A stretch of DNA of 64,000 nucleotides, from positions 4,378,501-4,442,500 of the forward strand of contig NZ_JAHBAG010000001.1 in NCBI RefSeq assembly GCF_020510445.1, written 5' to 3'. Each line of letters starts with the position of its first letter. Position 1 is the stretch's first letter. Below are positions 9,409 to 18,617 of the stretch, piece after piece. The translations under genes were made by a program, and so were the position numbers. The notes under the pieces are model-generated. The model was not told the DNA's origin. It saw nothing but the letters and a program-made list of their open reading frames with translations, and ran no database searches. This DNA comes from Hydrogenophaga taeniospiralis. GTDB lineage: Bacteria; Pseudomonadota; Gammaproteobacteria; Burkholderiales; Burkholderiaceae_C.

Positions 9409-9444
9409 GCCCCGTGTCGTCATCGCAGCACGGGGTGTTTTTTT
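9409..9444 (+). terminator. Rho-independent terminator
   Basis: A perfect 7-bp stem CCCCGTG/CACGGGG (9410-9416 with 9429-9435), extendable by one G-T pair, has a 12-base loop and is followed by a run of seven T (9438-9444). It lies 106 bases after the AEC transporter stop and 144 bases before ugd, so it separates the left flank from the polysaccharide locus. It could also act as an attenuator if ugd transcription starts upstream of it. Confidence 0.85.
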
Positions 9445-9587
9445 GCTCCGTCGGGCCGTCCTGGCGCATCCAACCTTCCCCATGTTCGGCACGTGGCGGT
9501 GATGGCACGGAGCGTCAGCGCTGCTCATGCCGATGCAACACACTTTCCTCACCGCCCATTGCGCTGCGGTGAATCAGGGATTCGTTT

Positions 9588-10754
9588 ATGAAAATCGCGG
9601 TCGCAGGCACCGGGTACGTGGGACTTTCAAACGCGGTTCTGCTCGCGCAGAACCACGAGGTGGTGGCGCTGGACATCCTCCCGGAAAAAGTCCGGATGAT
9701 CAACGCCCGGCAGAGTCCGATCGCCGACGCCGAAATCGAGGACTTCCTGGCGCACCAGCCACTGAACCTGCGGGCCACGCTGGACAAGCACGAGGCCTAT
9801 GTCGGCGCCGACTTCGTCATCATCGCGACGCCGACCGACTACGACGCCGAGACCAATTACTTCAACACCGGTTCGGTCGAGGCGGTCATCCGTGACGTGA
9901 TGCGCATCAACCCAGACGCCGTGATGGTGATCAAGTCCACGGTGCCGGTGGGCTACACGGCGCGCATCAGCGCCGAAATGGGTTGCCACAACCTGATGTT
10001 CTCGCCCGAGTTCCTGCGCGAAGGCAAGGCGCTGCACGACAACCTCTACCCCTCCCGCATCATCGTCGGTGAGCGTTCGGCGCGGGCCGAGGTGTTTGCC
10101 GGCCTGCTCCAACAAGGGGCGCGCAAGAAGGACGTCAAGGTCCTGTTCGTGGATTCCACCGAAGCCGAGGCCGTCAAGCTTTTCTCGAACACCTACCTGG
10201 CAATGCGGGTGGCCTATTTCAACGAGCTCGACACCTACGCGGCCACGCACAACCTGGACTCGCGCCAGATCATCGAAGGCGTCGGGCTCGATCCCCGCAT
10301 CGGCGACCACTACAACAACCCGTCGTTCGGCTACGGAGGCTACTGCCTGCCCAAGGACACCAAGCAGATGCTGGCCAACTACCGGGAAGTGCCGCAGAAC
10401 CTGATCCAGGCGATCGTGCAGTCGAACACCACGCGCAAGGACTTCATCGCCGAGAGCATCCTGCGCAAGCACCCCAAGACCGTGGGCGTGTACCGCCTGA
10501 TCATGAAGGCCGGCTCCGACAATTTCCGCTCGTCGAGCATCCAGGGCATCATGAAACGCCTGAAAGCCAAGGGCGTGCACGTCATCATTTACGAGCCCGG
10601 ACTGAGCGAGCCTGAGTTCTTCCGTTCGCCCATCGTCAACGACCTCGACACCTTCAAGCGCGAGGCGGATGTCATCATCAGCAACCGCATGACCGAGACC
10701 CTCGCCGACGTGCGGGACAAGGTCTACACGCGCGATCTGTTCGGCAGCGACTGA
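9588..10754 (+). CDS. ugd: UDP-glucose 6-dehydrogenase
   Basis: NAD-dependent oxidation of UDP-glucose to UDP-glucuronate in the cytoplasm, supplying an acidic sugar precursor. The 388-residue length equals that of the short E. coli-type Ugd. The N-terminal Rossmann motif is [10 protein letters not shown] (about 7-16). The catalytic cysteine lies in [11 protein letters not shown] (Cys 253), and the C-terminal UDP-binding domain includes [15 protein letters not shown]. It is the first gene of the polysaccharide locus after the terminator at 9409-9444. A modest AGGGA precedes the ATG. No epimerase or glucuronosyltransferase specific for UDP-GlcA is obvious nearby. Confidence 0.95.
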   Translation: MKIAVAGTGYVGLSNAVLLAQNHEVVALDILPEKVRMINARQSPIADAEIEDFLAHQPLNLRATLDKHEAYVGADFVIIATPTDYDAETNYFNTGSVEAVIRDVMRINPDAVMVIKSTVPVGYTARISAEMGCHNLMFSPEFLREGKALHDNLYPSRIIVGERSARAEVFAGLLQQGARKKDVKVLFVDSTEAEAVKLFSNTYLAMRVAYFNELDTYAATHNLDSRQIIEGVGLDPRIGDHYNNPSFGYGGYCLPKDTKQMLANYREVPQNLIQAIVQSNTTRKDFIAESILRKHPKTVGVYRLIMKAGSDNFRSSSIQGIMKRLKAKGVHVIIYEPGLSEPEFFRSPIVNDLDTFKREADVIISNRMTETLADVRDKVYTRDLFGSD

Positions 10755-10814
10755 CCCCGGCTCCCGCCCACTTTCGATTCTTTCACCCAGCATCAACCCG
10801 TTCCCGGCCACGCC

Positions 10815-12614
10815 ATGAAACCTGCATCCACCCTGTCATTGACCGTGATCTGTGCCAGCCTGATTCTCGCTGGCTGCGCCAGCTCGGGCTCATCCGCCCC
10901 CGGCGTGGCCAACCCCTTCAGCACCGACAACAGCAGCAGCCTGGCCAGCATCAAGGTCAACACCATGCGGGTGTTCGGCGACAGCTACTCCGACCCGAAC
11001 TTCACCAGCTCCATCGGCACCATCAACTGGGCCCAGCAGCTGCAGGCCCGTGGCACGGTCACCCAGTCCAGCATCTACGCCATCGGTGGCGCCCGGGCAC
11101 AGTCGGGCGAACTGCGGGCCTTCGATCAACAGATCAACAAGGCGCTCAACAGTGGCAACCCCATCGTCGACCGCGACCTGACGGTGGTCTACCTGGGGCA
11201 CAACGACATCGGGCGCACGGGCAGCCCCGACGGCCTGACCCGCTCCACCACGGGCTACAAGACCGGCGTGGACCGTCTGATCGAGGCAGGCGCCGCCAAC
11301 GAAAACCGCCGCCTGTTCGTGACCCAGCTGCACGCCTGGGGTCGTGGCCCCGGCGTGTCGGACGGCGTCGATCACCAGGTCCGCGCCTGGAACACCATGC
11401 TCGCCGGCATCGCCAACAGCAACCCCAACATCATTGCGGTGGACATGTACACGGCGTTTGAACGGGTCTTCAAGGACCCGCAGGCGTACGGTTTCACCAA
11501 CGTCACCACCGCCGACAGCTCGCGCTCGTCCGTCGATGCGCTCTACCACGACGCCACCCACTTCGGCAACCGCGGCCAGGAGATCATCACGCGGGTGTAC
11601 CAGCACTACCTGAGCCGGGGCTGGGACTGGGCCAACAGCGTGAGCGCCGGCGCGGGCGCGGCGGAGCAGCTCAACAAGGACATCGACAATGGCACGCTCG
11701 TGCTGAGCATGGCGGGCCAGAAACGGCTGCAACCGGGCTTCAGGCTGGTGGCGCTGGGCATGGACCAGAGCAAGCCGTTCAGCTTCAAGCCACTCAACGG
11801 CAAGGTGTTCCAGCCCTTCGCCGCGACCCGGCAGCAGGACCAGCAGTCTCCGAGGGGCCTGGCCCTGGACATGAACCTGGGCTCCGAGGACAACCCGAGC
11901 AACAGCCGGCTGGGCGTGGCCGTGTTCCAGCACGAGCAGCCCGAACTGCTCGAAACGGCGGCCCAGCGCAATTCCCGCCGGTTCACCTCGGACGCCGTGT
12001 CGCTGTACTGGCACAAGCCGGTGTCGGGTTTTCTGCTGAGCAGCCAGCTCTCGCACATGGCCCTGAATTTCAACAGCTATGCCCAGGACAGCATGGTCAA
12101 CCTGACGCTGGAGAACACCAGCAAGGGCGACACCTGGTCGCTGGAGAACAAGCTGCGTTACCCGCTGCGCAGTGGCGCCATGAACGTGACGCCCTGGGTA
12201 TCGCTGACCAGCCAGTCCCACAGCATGGACCCCGCGCTGACCCGGACCCTCTACACCACCGACGTGTTGTTCAGCTCTTCCCGCATGAACGAGCTGCTCT
12301 CGGGCCTGGGCCTGGACTTTCAGGCCGACCCGATCCACCTCGCTGGCAACAAGCAGCTGCGCCTGGGTGGCAGCCTGTCCCACGTGCAAAGCCTGCACCG
12401 CGACTCGGTCATGGTGTCGATGCAGGAAGCGGGCACACCGGGTGTGGTGCAGCGCGAGCTGTTCCCCTCCGCCAAGATCAGCCGCACCCGGCTGGGCCTG
12501 CAGGCCGCGCTGGACGTGGCGAAGAACCTGCGTTTCAGCGCCACCTACGGCACCCAACTGCAGGACGTCAAGAACACCTCGAGCCTGCTGCTGCTGGCCA
12601 ACATCCAGTACTGA
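10815..12614 (+). CDS. Lipoprotein autotransporter with GDSL/SGNH esterase passenger
   Basis: Outer-membrane protein of 599 residues. The signal peptide ends in a lipobox LILAGC (Cys21), so acylation is predicted. The passenger (about 50-275) is a GDSL/SGNH hydrolase: Ser57 in FGDSYSD, Asn128 in YLGHND, and Asp244 and His247 in DATHF. The rest (about 300-599) alternates like an autotransporter beta-barrel and ends in an aromatic residue (IQY). By analogy with EstA-type esterases it would display a lipase or esterase at the cell surface. It sits between ugd and a glycosyltransferase, so a polysaccharide-deacylating role is conceivable but unproven. Confidence 0.85.
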   Translation: MKPASTLSLTVICASLILAGCASSGSSAPGVANPFSTDNSSSLASIKVNTMRVFGDSYSDPNFTSSIGTINWAQQLQARGTVTQSSIYAIGGARAQSGELRAFDQQINKALNSGNPIVDRDLTVVYLGHNDIGRTGSPDGLTRSTTGYKTGVDRLIEAGAANENRRLFVTQLHAWGRGPGVSDGVDHQVRAWNTMLAGIANSNPNIIAVDMYTAFERVFKDPQAYGFTNVTTADSSRSSVDALYHDATHFGNRGQEIITRVYQHYLSRGWDWANSVSAGAGAAEQLNKDIDNGTLVLSMAGQKRLQPGFRLVALGMDQSKPFSFKPLNGKVFQPFAATRQQDQQSPRGLALDMNLGSEDNPSNSRLGVAVFQHEQPELLETAAQRNSRRFTSDAVSLYWHKPVSGFLLSSQLSHMALNFNSYAQDSMVNLTLENTSKGDTWSLENKLRYPLRSGAMNVTPWVSLTSQSHSMDPALTRTLYTTDVLFSSSRMNELLSGLGLDFQADPIHLAGNKQLRLGGSLSHVQSLHRDSVMVSMQEAGTPGVVQRELFPSAKISRTRLGLQAALDVAKNLRFSATYGTQLQDVKNTSSLLLLANIQY

Positions 12615-12625
12615 TCACGCCATTC

Positions 12626-13693
12626 ATGAAAATTCTGTATGTCGCCGGGCGCGAAGAGGCCTATTCACGCACCCGCATCGTGCTCAACGCCCTGCGACAC
12701 AACGGCTACGAGGTCGTGGCCTGCCTGCCTCCCGACAAATCGTTCAAACACTACCCCCGCCTGCTGCTGCAGACACTGCTGAAGGCCCCCGGCTGTGATC
12801 TGGTGCTGGTGGGTTTCTACGGCCAGCTGCTGACCCCGCTGATCCGCTTGCTGACCTGGAAGCCGATCGTGTTTGACATGTACATCACGACCTACGACAC
12901 CATGGTGTTCGACCGCGAGAAGGCCGCACCGGGTTCGTTGAAGGCGCATATTTACGGTCTGAGCGACTGGCTGTCCTACAAGGCCGCCAGCCTTTCCATC
13001 CTGGACAGCCACCACGTGATCGGGCACTTCGGCCGTGTCATCCACACCGAAACCAGCAAGTTCCGACGCCTGTTCCTGGCGGTGGACGACGCGGTCATCC
13101 GCCCGGGCTCGGCGCGCGAGCCCGATGGCCGCTTCCTGGTCCACTTCCATGGCGAATACATCCCGTTCCACGGCGTGCGGCACATCCTGAAAGCCGCCAA
13201 GCTGCTGGAAGACCAGAACGTTTCGTTCCAGATCGTCGGCAAGGGCATCACCTACGACGAAGACATGCGGCTCGCGCGCGAGCTGGACCTGAAAAACGTC
13301 AGCTTTCACGCACCGGTGCCCTACGCCGAACTCGCGCGCTTCATGGCGCGCGCCGACGTCTGCCTCGGCATCTTTGGCGACAACGCGCGGGCCGATCTGG
13401 TGCTGACCAACAAGGTGATCGAAGCCATCGGCGTGGGCAAGCCGCTCATCACCCGGCGCAACGCGCCGGTGCAGGAGCTGCTCCAACACGAAGAGAGCGT
13501 CTATCTGGTGGACCCGGCCAATCCGCAGGCCCTGGCCGACGCGATCCTGCGGCTCAAGAACGACGATGTGCTGCGCGAAAAGATCGCGCGCAACGGGCAC
13601 GCGATCTTCCAGCGGTTCTGCACCATCAAGAACTTCGGCGCCGAGCTCAAGGCGCTGCTGGACGGTGTGATGGGTCGCAAACCCGCGCCCTAG
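12626..13693 (+). CDS. Glycosyltransferase, family 4-like
   Basis: Cytoplasmic, probably membrane-associated, retaining glycosyltransferase of 355 residues with GT-B architecture. The N-terminal half ends with a DSHHVIGHFGR segment. The C-terminal nucleotide-sugar domain (about 165-330) contains LVHFHGEYIPFHGVRHIL, FQIVGKG and LTNKVIEAIGVGKPLITR, matching the glycosyl transferases group 1 fold. The EX7E pair is less clear than in textbook members. It starts 11 bases after the autotransporter stop, so it is likely cotranscribed with it. Donor and acceptor are unknown. Confidence 0.8.
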   Translation: MKILYVAGREEAYSRTRIVLNALRHNGYEVVACLPPDKSFKHYPRLLLQTLLKAPGCDLVLVGFYGQLLTPLIRLLTWKPIVFDMYITTYDTMVFDREKAAPGSLKAHIYGLSDWLSYKAASLSILDSHHVIGHFGRVIHTETSKFRRLFLAVDDAVIRPGSAREPDGRFLVHFHGEYIPFHGVRHILKAAKLLEDQNVSFQIVGKGITYDEDMRLARELDLKNVSFHAPVPYAELARFMARADVCLGIFGDNARADLVLTNKVIEAIGVGKPLITRRNAPVQELLQHEESVYLVDPANPQALADAILRLKNDDVLREKIARNGHAIFQRFCTIKNFGAELKALLDGVMGRKPAP

Positions 13694-13708
13694 ACACGGC
13701 AGGACGCG

Positions 13709-13726
13709 CCCGCGATCCCTCGCGGG
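13709..13726 (+). other. Intergenic hairpin
   Basis: A perfect 7-bp inverted repeat CCCGCGA/TCGCGGG with a TCCC loop lies between the GT4 gene and the flippase-like gene. The T-rich but interrupted sequence after it makes a weak terminator or an RNA stabiliser equally possible. Confidence 0.4.
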
Positions 13727-13771
13727 TCCGCTCTTCCGGTCGATTCCTTTCCTTTTGCCGCACCGCACCCC

Positions 13772-14701
13772 ATGACGCCTCGCAAGCTGCTCAAGCCCAT
13801 GGCCTACGCCCTGGTCGCTCTGGCGTTCTATTACTTCTTGAGCGAGCTCTACAAGCGGCTCGGTGACATCCCGCCGATCCACTGGGATGCCTACGGCGTG
13901 CTGGCCGCGCTCGCCTCGGTGCTTGGCGTGGCCGCCACCATTGCCCTCAACGGCTACATGTGGCGCGCCCTGCTGCTCGACCAGGGCGTCGCCCCCTCCT
14001 TGCCCAAAGCCATGCAGATCATCGCGATTGCACAGTTCGGCAAGTACCTGCCTGGCAACGTGGGCCATTACGCCGGGCGCGCGGCGCTGGGCAGCGCCGT
14101 GGGCATCCCGGTGGCCGTGACCCTGAGCACCATCCTGGTCGAAACCGTCTGGAACCTCGCGGTGGGTGCGGGTTTCGCCGCACTCGCCCTGTTGCTTTTT
14201 TCGAGGGCGCTGCTGCCGATGCTGCCGTATTCGCTCGGTCCACTCGGGTTGGGCCTGCTCACGGCCGGCCTGCTGGTGGTGCCGGCCATCGCCATTCGCC
14301 TCTTCAACCACTTCTTCCCCGCGTTGAGCCAACGCCTGGGTGGGGGCAAACCGCTGGCCACCAGCTCGTTCAAGACCTCGCTCATGGTGGGCGCCGTGGT
14401 GCTGCTGGGCTTTCTCATCCTCGGCGGCGTGCTCAAGCTGCAGGCGATGTGGCTGTTTGGCATCGACGCGGGCCACTACCCGACCATGACCATCCTGTTC
14501 GCTGCCTCCTGGCTGGTCGGCTATGTGGTGCCGGGCGCACCCGGCGGCGTGGGGGTGCGCGAGGCCATGATGGTGCTGCTGTTCACCCCGGTGGTGGGCG
14601 CGGGCGCTGCCGTGGGCCTGGGGGTGAGCATGCGGCTGGCCACGATGCTGGGCGACAGCCTGGCTTTCGGGCTGGGTCTGATGAGCCGCAAAGTCTTGTG
14701 A
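13772..14701 (+). CDS. Flippase-like membrane protein (lysylphosphatidylglycerol synthase TM region / UPF0104)
   Basis: Polytopic inner-membrane protein of 309 residues with about eight hydrophobic segments and no catalytic domain. Marks of the family are GKYLPGNVGHYAGR near the first third and VPGAPGGVGVREA near the C-terminus. Members are the transmembrane half of MprF and stand-alone relatives often found in glycan loci, where a lipid-handling or flipping role is suspected. The same two motifs occur in the protein at 30426-31304, so the locus has two paralogues. It precedes two GT2 genes closely. Function is inferred only. Confidence 0.75.
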   Translation: MTPRKLLKPMAYALVALAFYYFLSELYKRLGDIPPIHWDAYGVLAALASVLGVAATIALNGYMWRALLLDQGVAPSLPKAMQIIAIAQFGKYLPGNVGHYAGRAALGSAVGIPVAVTLSTILVETVWNLAVGAGFAALALLLFSRALLPMLPYSLGPLGLGLLTAGLLVVPAIAIRLFNHFFPALSQRLGGGKPLATSSFKTSLMVGAVVLLGFLILGGVLKLQAMWLFGIDAGHYPTMTILFAASWLVGYVVPGAPGGVGVREAMMVLLFTPVVGAGAAVGLGVSMRLATMLGDSLAFGLGLMSRKVL

Positions 14702-14717
14702 CGCCGCGCTAAACGCC

Positions 14718-15665
14718 ATGCACGACCTGCCACCACCCCGTATCCACATCCTGCTGGCGAGCTACCAGGGCGCCGCCCACATCGGCGCGCAGCTCGACTC
14801 CATCGCGGCGCAGGAGCACCCGAACTGGACCCTGAGCATCAGCGACGACGGATCGAGCGACGACACGGTGGCGATCTGCCAGGCTTTTGCCGCTCGGCAC
14901 AGCAGCCACACCGTGCGCCTGCTGCAAGGCCCCCGGCAACGCTCCACCGCCAACTTCTTCCATCTGCTGCAAGCGGTGCAACCCTTGAGCGAACACGACC
15001 TGATCGCCTTCAGCGACCAGGACGATGTCTGGCTGCCCCAAAAGCTCGGCCGGGCCGCGCAAGCCCTGGCGCAACTGCGGCCGGCGCCCGGCCAGCCCGC
15101 GCTGTATGCTGCGCGCACCCGGCTGGTCAACGAGCAGCTGCAACCCATCGGGCTGAGCCCCCTGCCCGAACGCCCCCTCGGTTTTGGCAACGCCTTGCTG
15201 CAAAACGTGTGCAGCGGCAACACCATGGTTTTCAACACCGAACTGCTGCGCTTGCTGCGCCTGATCCAGCCCTTGCACTCGGTCTGGCACGACTGGTCGG
15301 CCTACCAGGCGGTCACCGGCTGCGGCGGCACGATGCGCTTCGATCCCGAACCCTGCCTGCTGTACCGCCAGCACGCCGGCAACCTGATCGGCTCGCAGGG
15401 CCGTTCCTGGGACAAGCTGCAGCGCGTGCGCCTGCTGCTGCAGGGCCAGTACCGCGCCTGGGGCGACCAGACCGAAGCCGCGATGAACGACCTGTCGCCC
15501 CATCTGAGCGTCGAGGCGCTGCGCCAGTTCGACAACTACAAGGCCATGCGCCGATGCCCCGGCGCCCTGGCGCGACTGCGCGCCTACCGCTCCAGCGGCC
15601 TGTGGCGCCAGACGCGCGCAGGGCGCGCATCGCTCTGGCTCGGCCTCCTGCTCAACCAGATCTGA
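14718..15665 (+). CDS. Glycosyltransferase family 2, rhamnosyltransferase-like
   Basis: GT-A inverting glycosyltransferase of 315 residues. The N-terminal domain begins with IHILLASYQGAAH, followed by the UDP/TDP-binding SDDGSSDDT and the metal-binding SDQDDVW motif. The SDQDDVW form is typical of alpha-L-rhamnosyltransferases of O-antigen loci, consistent with the dTDP-L-rhamnose genes at 17.5-20.9 kb. The C-terminus is basic and amphipathic, suggesting membrane contact. It starts 16 bases after the flippase-like gene and is followed after 5 bases by a paralogous GT2. Exact linkage is unknown. Confidence 0.85.
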   Translation: MHDLPPPRIHILLASYQGAAHIGAQLDSIAAQEHPNWTLSISDDGSSDDTVAICQAFAARHSSHTVRLLQGPRQRSTANFFHLLQAVQPLSEHDLIAFSDQDDVWLPQKLGRAAQALAQLRPAPGQPALYAARTRLVNEQLQPIGLSPLPERPLGFGNALLQNVCSGNTMVFNTELLRLLRLIQPLHSVWHDWSAYQAVTGCGGTMRFDPEPCLLYRQHAGNLIGSQGRSWDKLQRVRLLLQGQYRAWGDQTEAAMNDLSPHLSVEALRQFDNYKAMRRCPGALARLRAYRSSGLWRQTRAGRASLWLGLLLNQI

Positions 15666-15670
15666 ACCCG

Positions 15671-16627
15671 ATGACCGACGCCACCTCCCCAACGCTCCCG
15701 CCTGGCACCGTGCTGGTGCTGCTGCCGGTCTACAACGGCGAACGCTTCCTGGCCAACCAGATCGACTCCATCCTGAGCCAGGAGCGGGTCCAGGTTCTCC
15801 TGCTGTGCCGCGACGACGCTTCTTCGGACCGGTCGCTGGACATCCTGCGTGACTATGTGGCGCGCTATCCCGGGCAGGTCCGGCTGCTGGAGGACCAGCG
15901 CGGCAATCTGGGCGCCAGCGCCAACTTCTCGGTGCTGATGCAGGCCGCCCTGGCCTTCGAGGCCCCCGCCGCCTTGCAGGGCCAGCCGGTGTATGTGGCC
16001 CTGGCCGACCAGGACGACCACTGGCACGGCGACAAGCTGGCCACCGGTGTGGCGCGCATCCGCGAGCTCGAAGCGCAACACCCCGGTCTGCCGGCGCTGG
16101 TGCACAGCGACCTGCGCGTGATCAACGAGGACGGCGGCGAGATCGCCCCCTCCATGGCCCGCTACCAGGGCCTGCAGGTCCAGCGCAGCGGATTTGCCGC
16201 CCAACTGCTCAGCAACACCCTCACCGGCTGCACCAGCTTGATGAACCGCGCGCTGCTGCACAAGAGCCTGCCGGTGCCACCGCAGGCCATCATGCACGAC
16301 TGGTGGTTGTCCCTGGTGGCCAGCGCGCTGGGCAGCCGCGACTACCTGGACCAGGCCCTGATCGACTACCGGCAGCACGCCCACAACGCCATCGGCGCCA
16401 AAGCGCAAACCGAACCGGTGGTGTTCCGCAGCTACTTTCACCGCCTGTTCGATGACCGCCATGGCGAGATCTTCCAGCTCAACGCCCGGCAAGCCCGCGC
16501 CTTCCTGGAACGCTACCGCGCCGAGCTGACGCTGCGCCAGAAGTTCTGCCTGTGGCTGGCCAGCGGCCTGTCGCTGCGCCTTCCGCCCCTACAGCGCACG
16601 ATCTACCGTGTGCTGAGGTTGTTATGA
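15671..16627 (+). CDS. Glycosyltransferase family 2, rhamnosyltransferase-like
   Basis: GT-A enzyme of 318 residues, paralogue of the preceding gene. It shows VLLPVYNGERFLANQ at the N-terminus, CRDDASSD for nucleotide binding and LADQDDHWHGDKL for the metal site, then a conserved IMHDWWLSLVA segment seen in rhamnosyltransferases. The reading frame stays open far upstream within the previous gene, but the ATG at 15671 is right for the family fold and lies 5 bases after the preceding stop. Its end overlaps the next start as ATGA, implying coupled translation. Confidence 0.86.
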   Translation: MTDATSPTLPPGTVLVLLPVYNGERFLANQIDSILSQERVQVLLLCRDDASSDRSLDILRDYVARYPGQVRLLEDQRGNLGASANFSVLMQAALAFEAPAALQGQPVYVALADQDDHWHGDKLATGVARIRELEAQHPGLPALVHSDLRVINEDGGEIAPSMARYQGLQVQRSGFAAQLLSNTLTGCTSLMNRALLHKSLPVPPQAIMHDWWLSLVASALGSRDYLDQALIDYRQHAHNAIGAKAQTEPVVFRSYFHRLFDDRHGEIFQLNARQARAFLERYRAELTLRQKFCLWLASGLSLRLPPLQRTIYRVLRLL

Positions 16628-17457
16628 GCGCAACACCGGGCCGGTCCCAAGCCAGCTCGCACCACAACCCGCAGGGCGAAGGCACCCCAGCGGGCATCCG
16701 CCTGTCCGTGGTGAGCCATCAGCAGGTGGCGCTGGCCAACCGCTTTCTGGCCGATCTCCAGGGCCTGGGCAGCGTGACGGAGCTGGTGTTCACCCACAAC
16801 CTGCCCGAATCCGGCCTGCGCCTGCCGGAAGGCATCCCCGCGCGCGAGCTCACCAATGCGCAGCCTTTGGGCTTCGCCGGCAACCACAACCAGGCCTTTG
16901 AAGGCAACGAGCAGACCTTCTATTGCGTCGCCAACCCGGACATCCGCCTGATCGGCGACCCCTTCCCCGGCCTGCTGGCCTGCATGCAGGACCCGCGCGT
17001 GGGCGTGGTCGCTCCGCTGGTGCTCAGCCCCGCGGGTCGGCCCGAAGACAACGCGCGGCACTTCCCCACCCCCTGGAACCTGGGACGAAAACTCCTGGGG
17101 CAGGACGACGGCCGCTACCACCTCCAGCCCACGGAGCGTTCCGACCCGCAAGACGTGGAGTGGGTGGCGGGCATGTTCCTGCTGTTTCGCGCGGCGGCAT
17201 TTCGGGATGTGGGAGGCTTTGATGCTAAATTCCACCTGTATTACGAGGATGTCGACATCTGCGCCCGGCTGTGGAAATCGGGCTGGAAGGTGGTGTGCGA
17301 TCCCGGGGTCACCGTGATTCACGAAGCCCAGCGCGCCAGCAGACGCAACCCCCGGTACATGCGCTGGCATGCCGCGAGCATGGCCCGCTACTTCTTCAAG
17401 CACCTGGGCCGCCTGCAACGCCCTGACCAGACCGGTGGCGCCCCACCTGGCCGATGA
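16624..17457 (+). CDS. Glycosyltransferase family 2, WbbL-like rhamnosyltransferase
   Basis: GT-A enzyme of 277 residues. After a short N-terminal extension it shows IRLSVVSHQQ, PLGFAGNHNQAF and VANPDIRL, then WVAGMFLLFRAAAF and GGFDAKFHLYYEDVDIC, the order found in WbbL-type rhamnosyltransferases. The usual DXD is represented by NPD. The ATG at 16624 overlaps the previous stop by 4 bases; an upstream in-frame GTG at 16552 would add an unconserved extension and was rejected. It is followed by rfbB after a 95-base gap, suggesting it uses the dTDP-L-rhamnose made next door. Confidence 0.83.
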   Translation: MSATPGRSQASSHHNPQGEGTPAGIRLSVVSHQQVALANRFLADLQGLGSVTELVFTHNLPESGLRLPEGIPARELTNAQPLGFAGNHNQAFEGNEQTFYCVANPDIRLIGDPFPGLLACMQDPRVGVVAPLVLSPAGRPEDNARHFPTPWNLGRKLLGQDDGRYHLQPTERSDPQDVEWVAGMFLLFRAAAFRDVGGFDAKFHLYYEDVDICARLWKSGWKVVCDPGVTVIHEAQRASRRNPRYMRWHAASMARYFFKHLGRLQRPDQTGGAPPGR

Positions 17458-17552
17458 TGCACAGACACCCTTGCCCCGATTGCCCGCCAAGCCCCACACG
17501 GGCCGGGCGAGCGGCTCACCCTCACGCTGAAACGACCCTCTAGGAGACTTGG

Positions 17553-18617
17553 ATGATTCTCGTAACCGGTGCCGCCGGCTTCATCGGCTCGAACTTCGTG
17601 CTCGACTGGCTGGAGCAACACGATGAACCCGTGCTGAACCTGGACAAGCTCACCTACGCGGGCAACCCCGAAAACCTGGCCAGCCTGCGCGACGACCACC
17701 GACATGTCTTTGTGCAAGGCGACATCGGCGACCGCGCCTTGCTCGACCGGCTGCTGGCCGAGCACAGCCCCCGCGCGGTGATCAACTTCGCCGCCGAAAG
17801 CCATGTCGACCGATCCATCCACGGCCCGGAAGACTTCATCCAGACCAACGTGGTCGGCACCTTCCACCTGCTCGAAGCGGTGCGTGCCCACTGGGGCTCG
17901 CTCGACGGCGAGGCCAAGAGTGCCTTTCGCTTCCTGCACGTGTCGACCGACGAGGTCTATGGCACGCTCGGCCCGGGCGATGCGCCCTTCACCGAAACCA
18001 CGCCCTACACCCCCAACAGCCCGTATTCGGCCAGCAAGGCGGCCAGCGACCACCTGGTGCGCGCCTACCACCACACCTACGGTCTGCCGGTGCTCACCAC
18101 CAACTGCTCGAACAACTACGGGCCCTACCACTTCCCGGAAAAGCTCATCCCGCTGATGATCGTCAACGCGCTGGCCGGCAAGCCTCTGCCGGTCTATGGC
18201 GACGGCATGCAGGTGCGTGACTGGCTGTATGTGAAGGACCACTGCAGCGCCATCCGCCGCGTGCTCGAAGCCGGCGCCCCCGGCGAGACCTACAACGTGG
18301 GCGGCTGGAACGAAAAACCCAACATCGAGATCGTGCGCACGGTCTGCACCCTGCTCGACGAACTGCAACCGCGCGCCGACGGCCAGCCCTACAGCAGCCA
18401 AGTCAGCTACGTGAAAGACCGGCCAGGCCACGACCGCCGCTACGCCATCGACGCCAGCAAGATCCACCGCGAACTGGGCTGGAAGCCCGCCGAAACCTTC
18501 GACAGCGGCATCCGCAAGACGGTGATGTGGTACCTGGAGCACTCGGACTGGGTGGCGCACGTGCAGAGCGGCGACTACCGCCACTGGATCGGCCAGCAGT
18601 ACGGGGCGCTTGCATGA
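17553..18617 (+). CDS. rfbB: dTDP-glucose 4,6-dehydratase
   Basis: Second step of dTDP-L-rhamnose synthesis: dTDP-glucose to dTDP-4-keto-6-deoxyglucose. Extended SDR of 354 residues. The NAD site is [11 protein letters not shown] (7-17), the active-site Asp-Glu pair is in STDEVYG, and the Tyr/Lys pair is in [23 protein letters not shown] and [17 protein letters not shown] are textbook RmlB segments. A clear AGGAG precedes the ATG. It begins the rfbB-D-A-C run and its stop overlaps rfbD by 4 bases. Confidence 0.96.
   Translation: MILVTGAAGFIGSNFVLDWLEQHDEPVLNLDKLTYAGNPENLASLRDDHRHVFVQGDIGDRALLDRLLAEHSPRAVINFAAESHVDRSIHGPEDFIQTNVVGTFHLLEAVRAHWGSLDGEAKSAFRFLHVSTDEVYGTLGPGDAPFTETTPYTPNSPYSASKAASDHLVRAYHHTYGLPVLTTNCSNNYGPYHFPEKLIPLMIVNALAGKPLPVYGDGMQVRDWLYVKDHCSAIRRVLEAGAPGETYNVGGWNEKPNIEIVRTVCTLLDELQPRADGQPYSSQVSYVKDRPGHDRRYAIDASKIHRELGWKPAETFDSGIRKTVMWYLEHSDWVAHVQSGDYRHWIGQQYGALA

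Noticed and set aside
16552..16623. N-terminal extension of the WbbL-like glycosyltransferase from a GTG at 16552
   Set aside because: It lies inside the preceding gene in another frame, and the ATG at 16624 overlapping the previous stop fits the family start.
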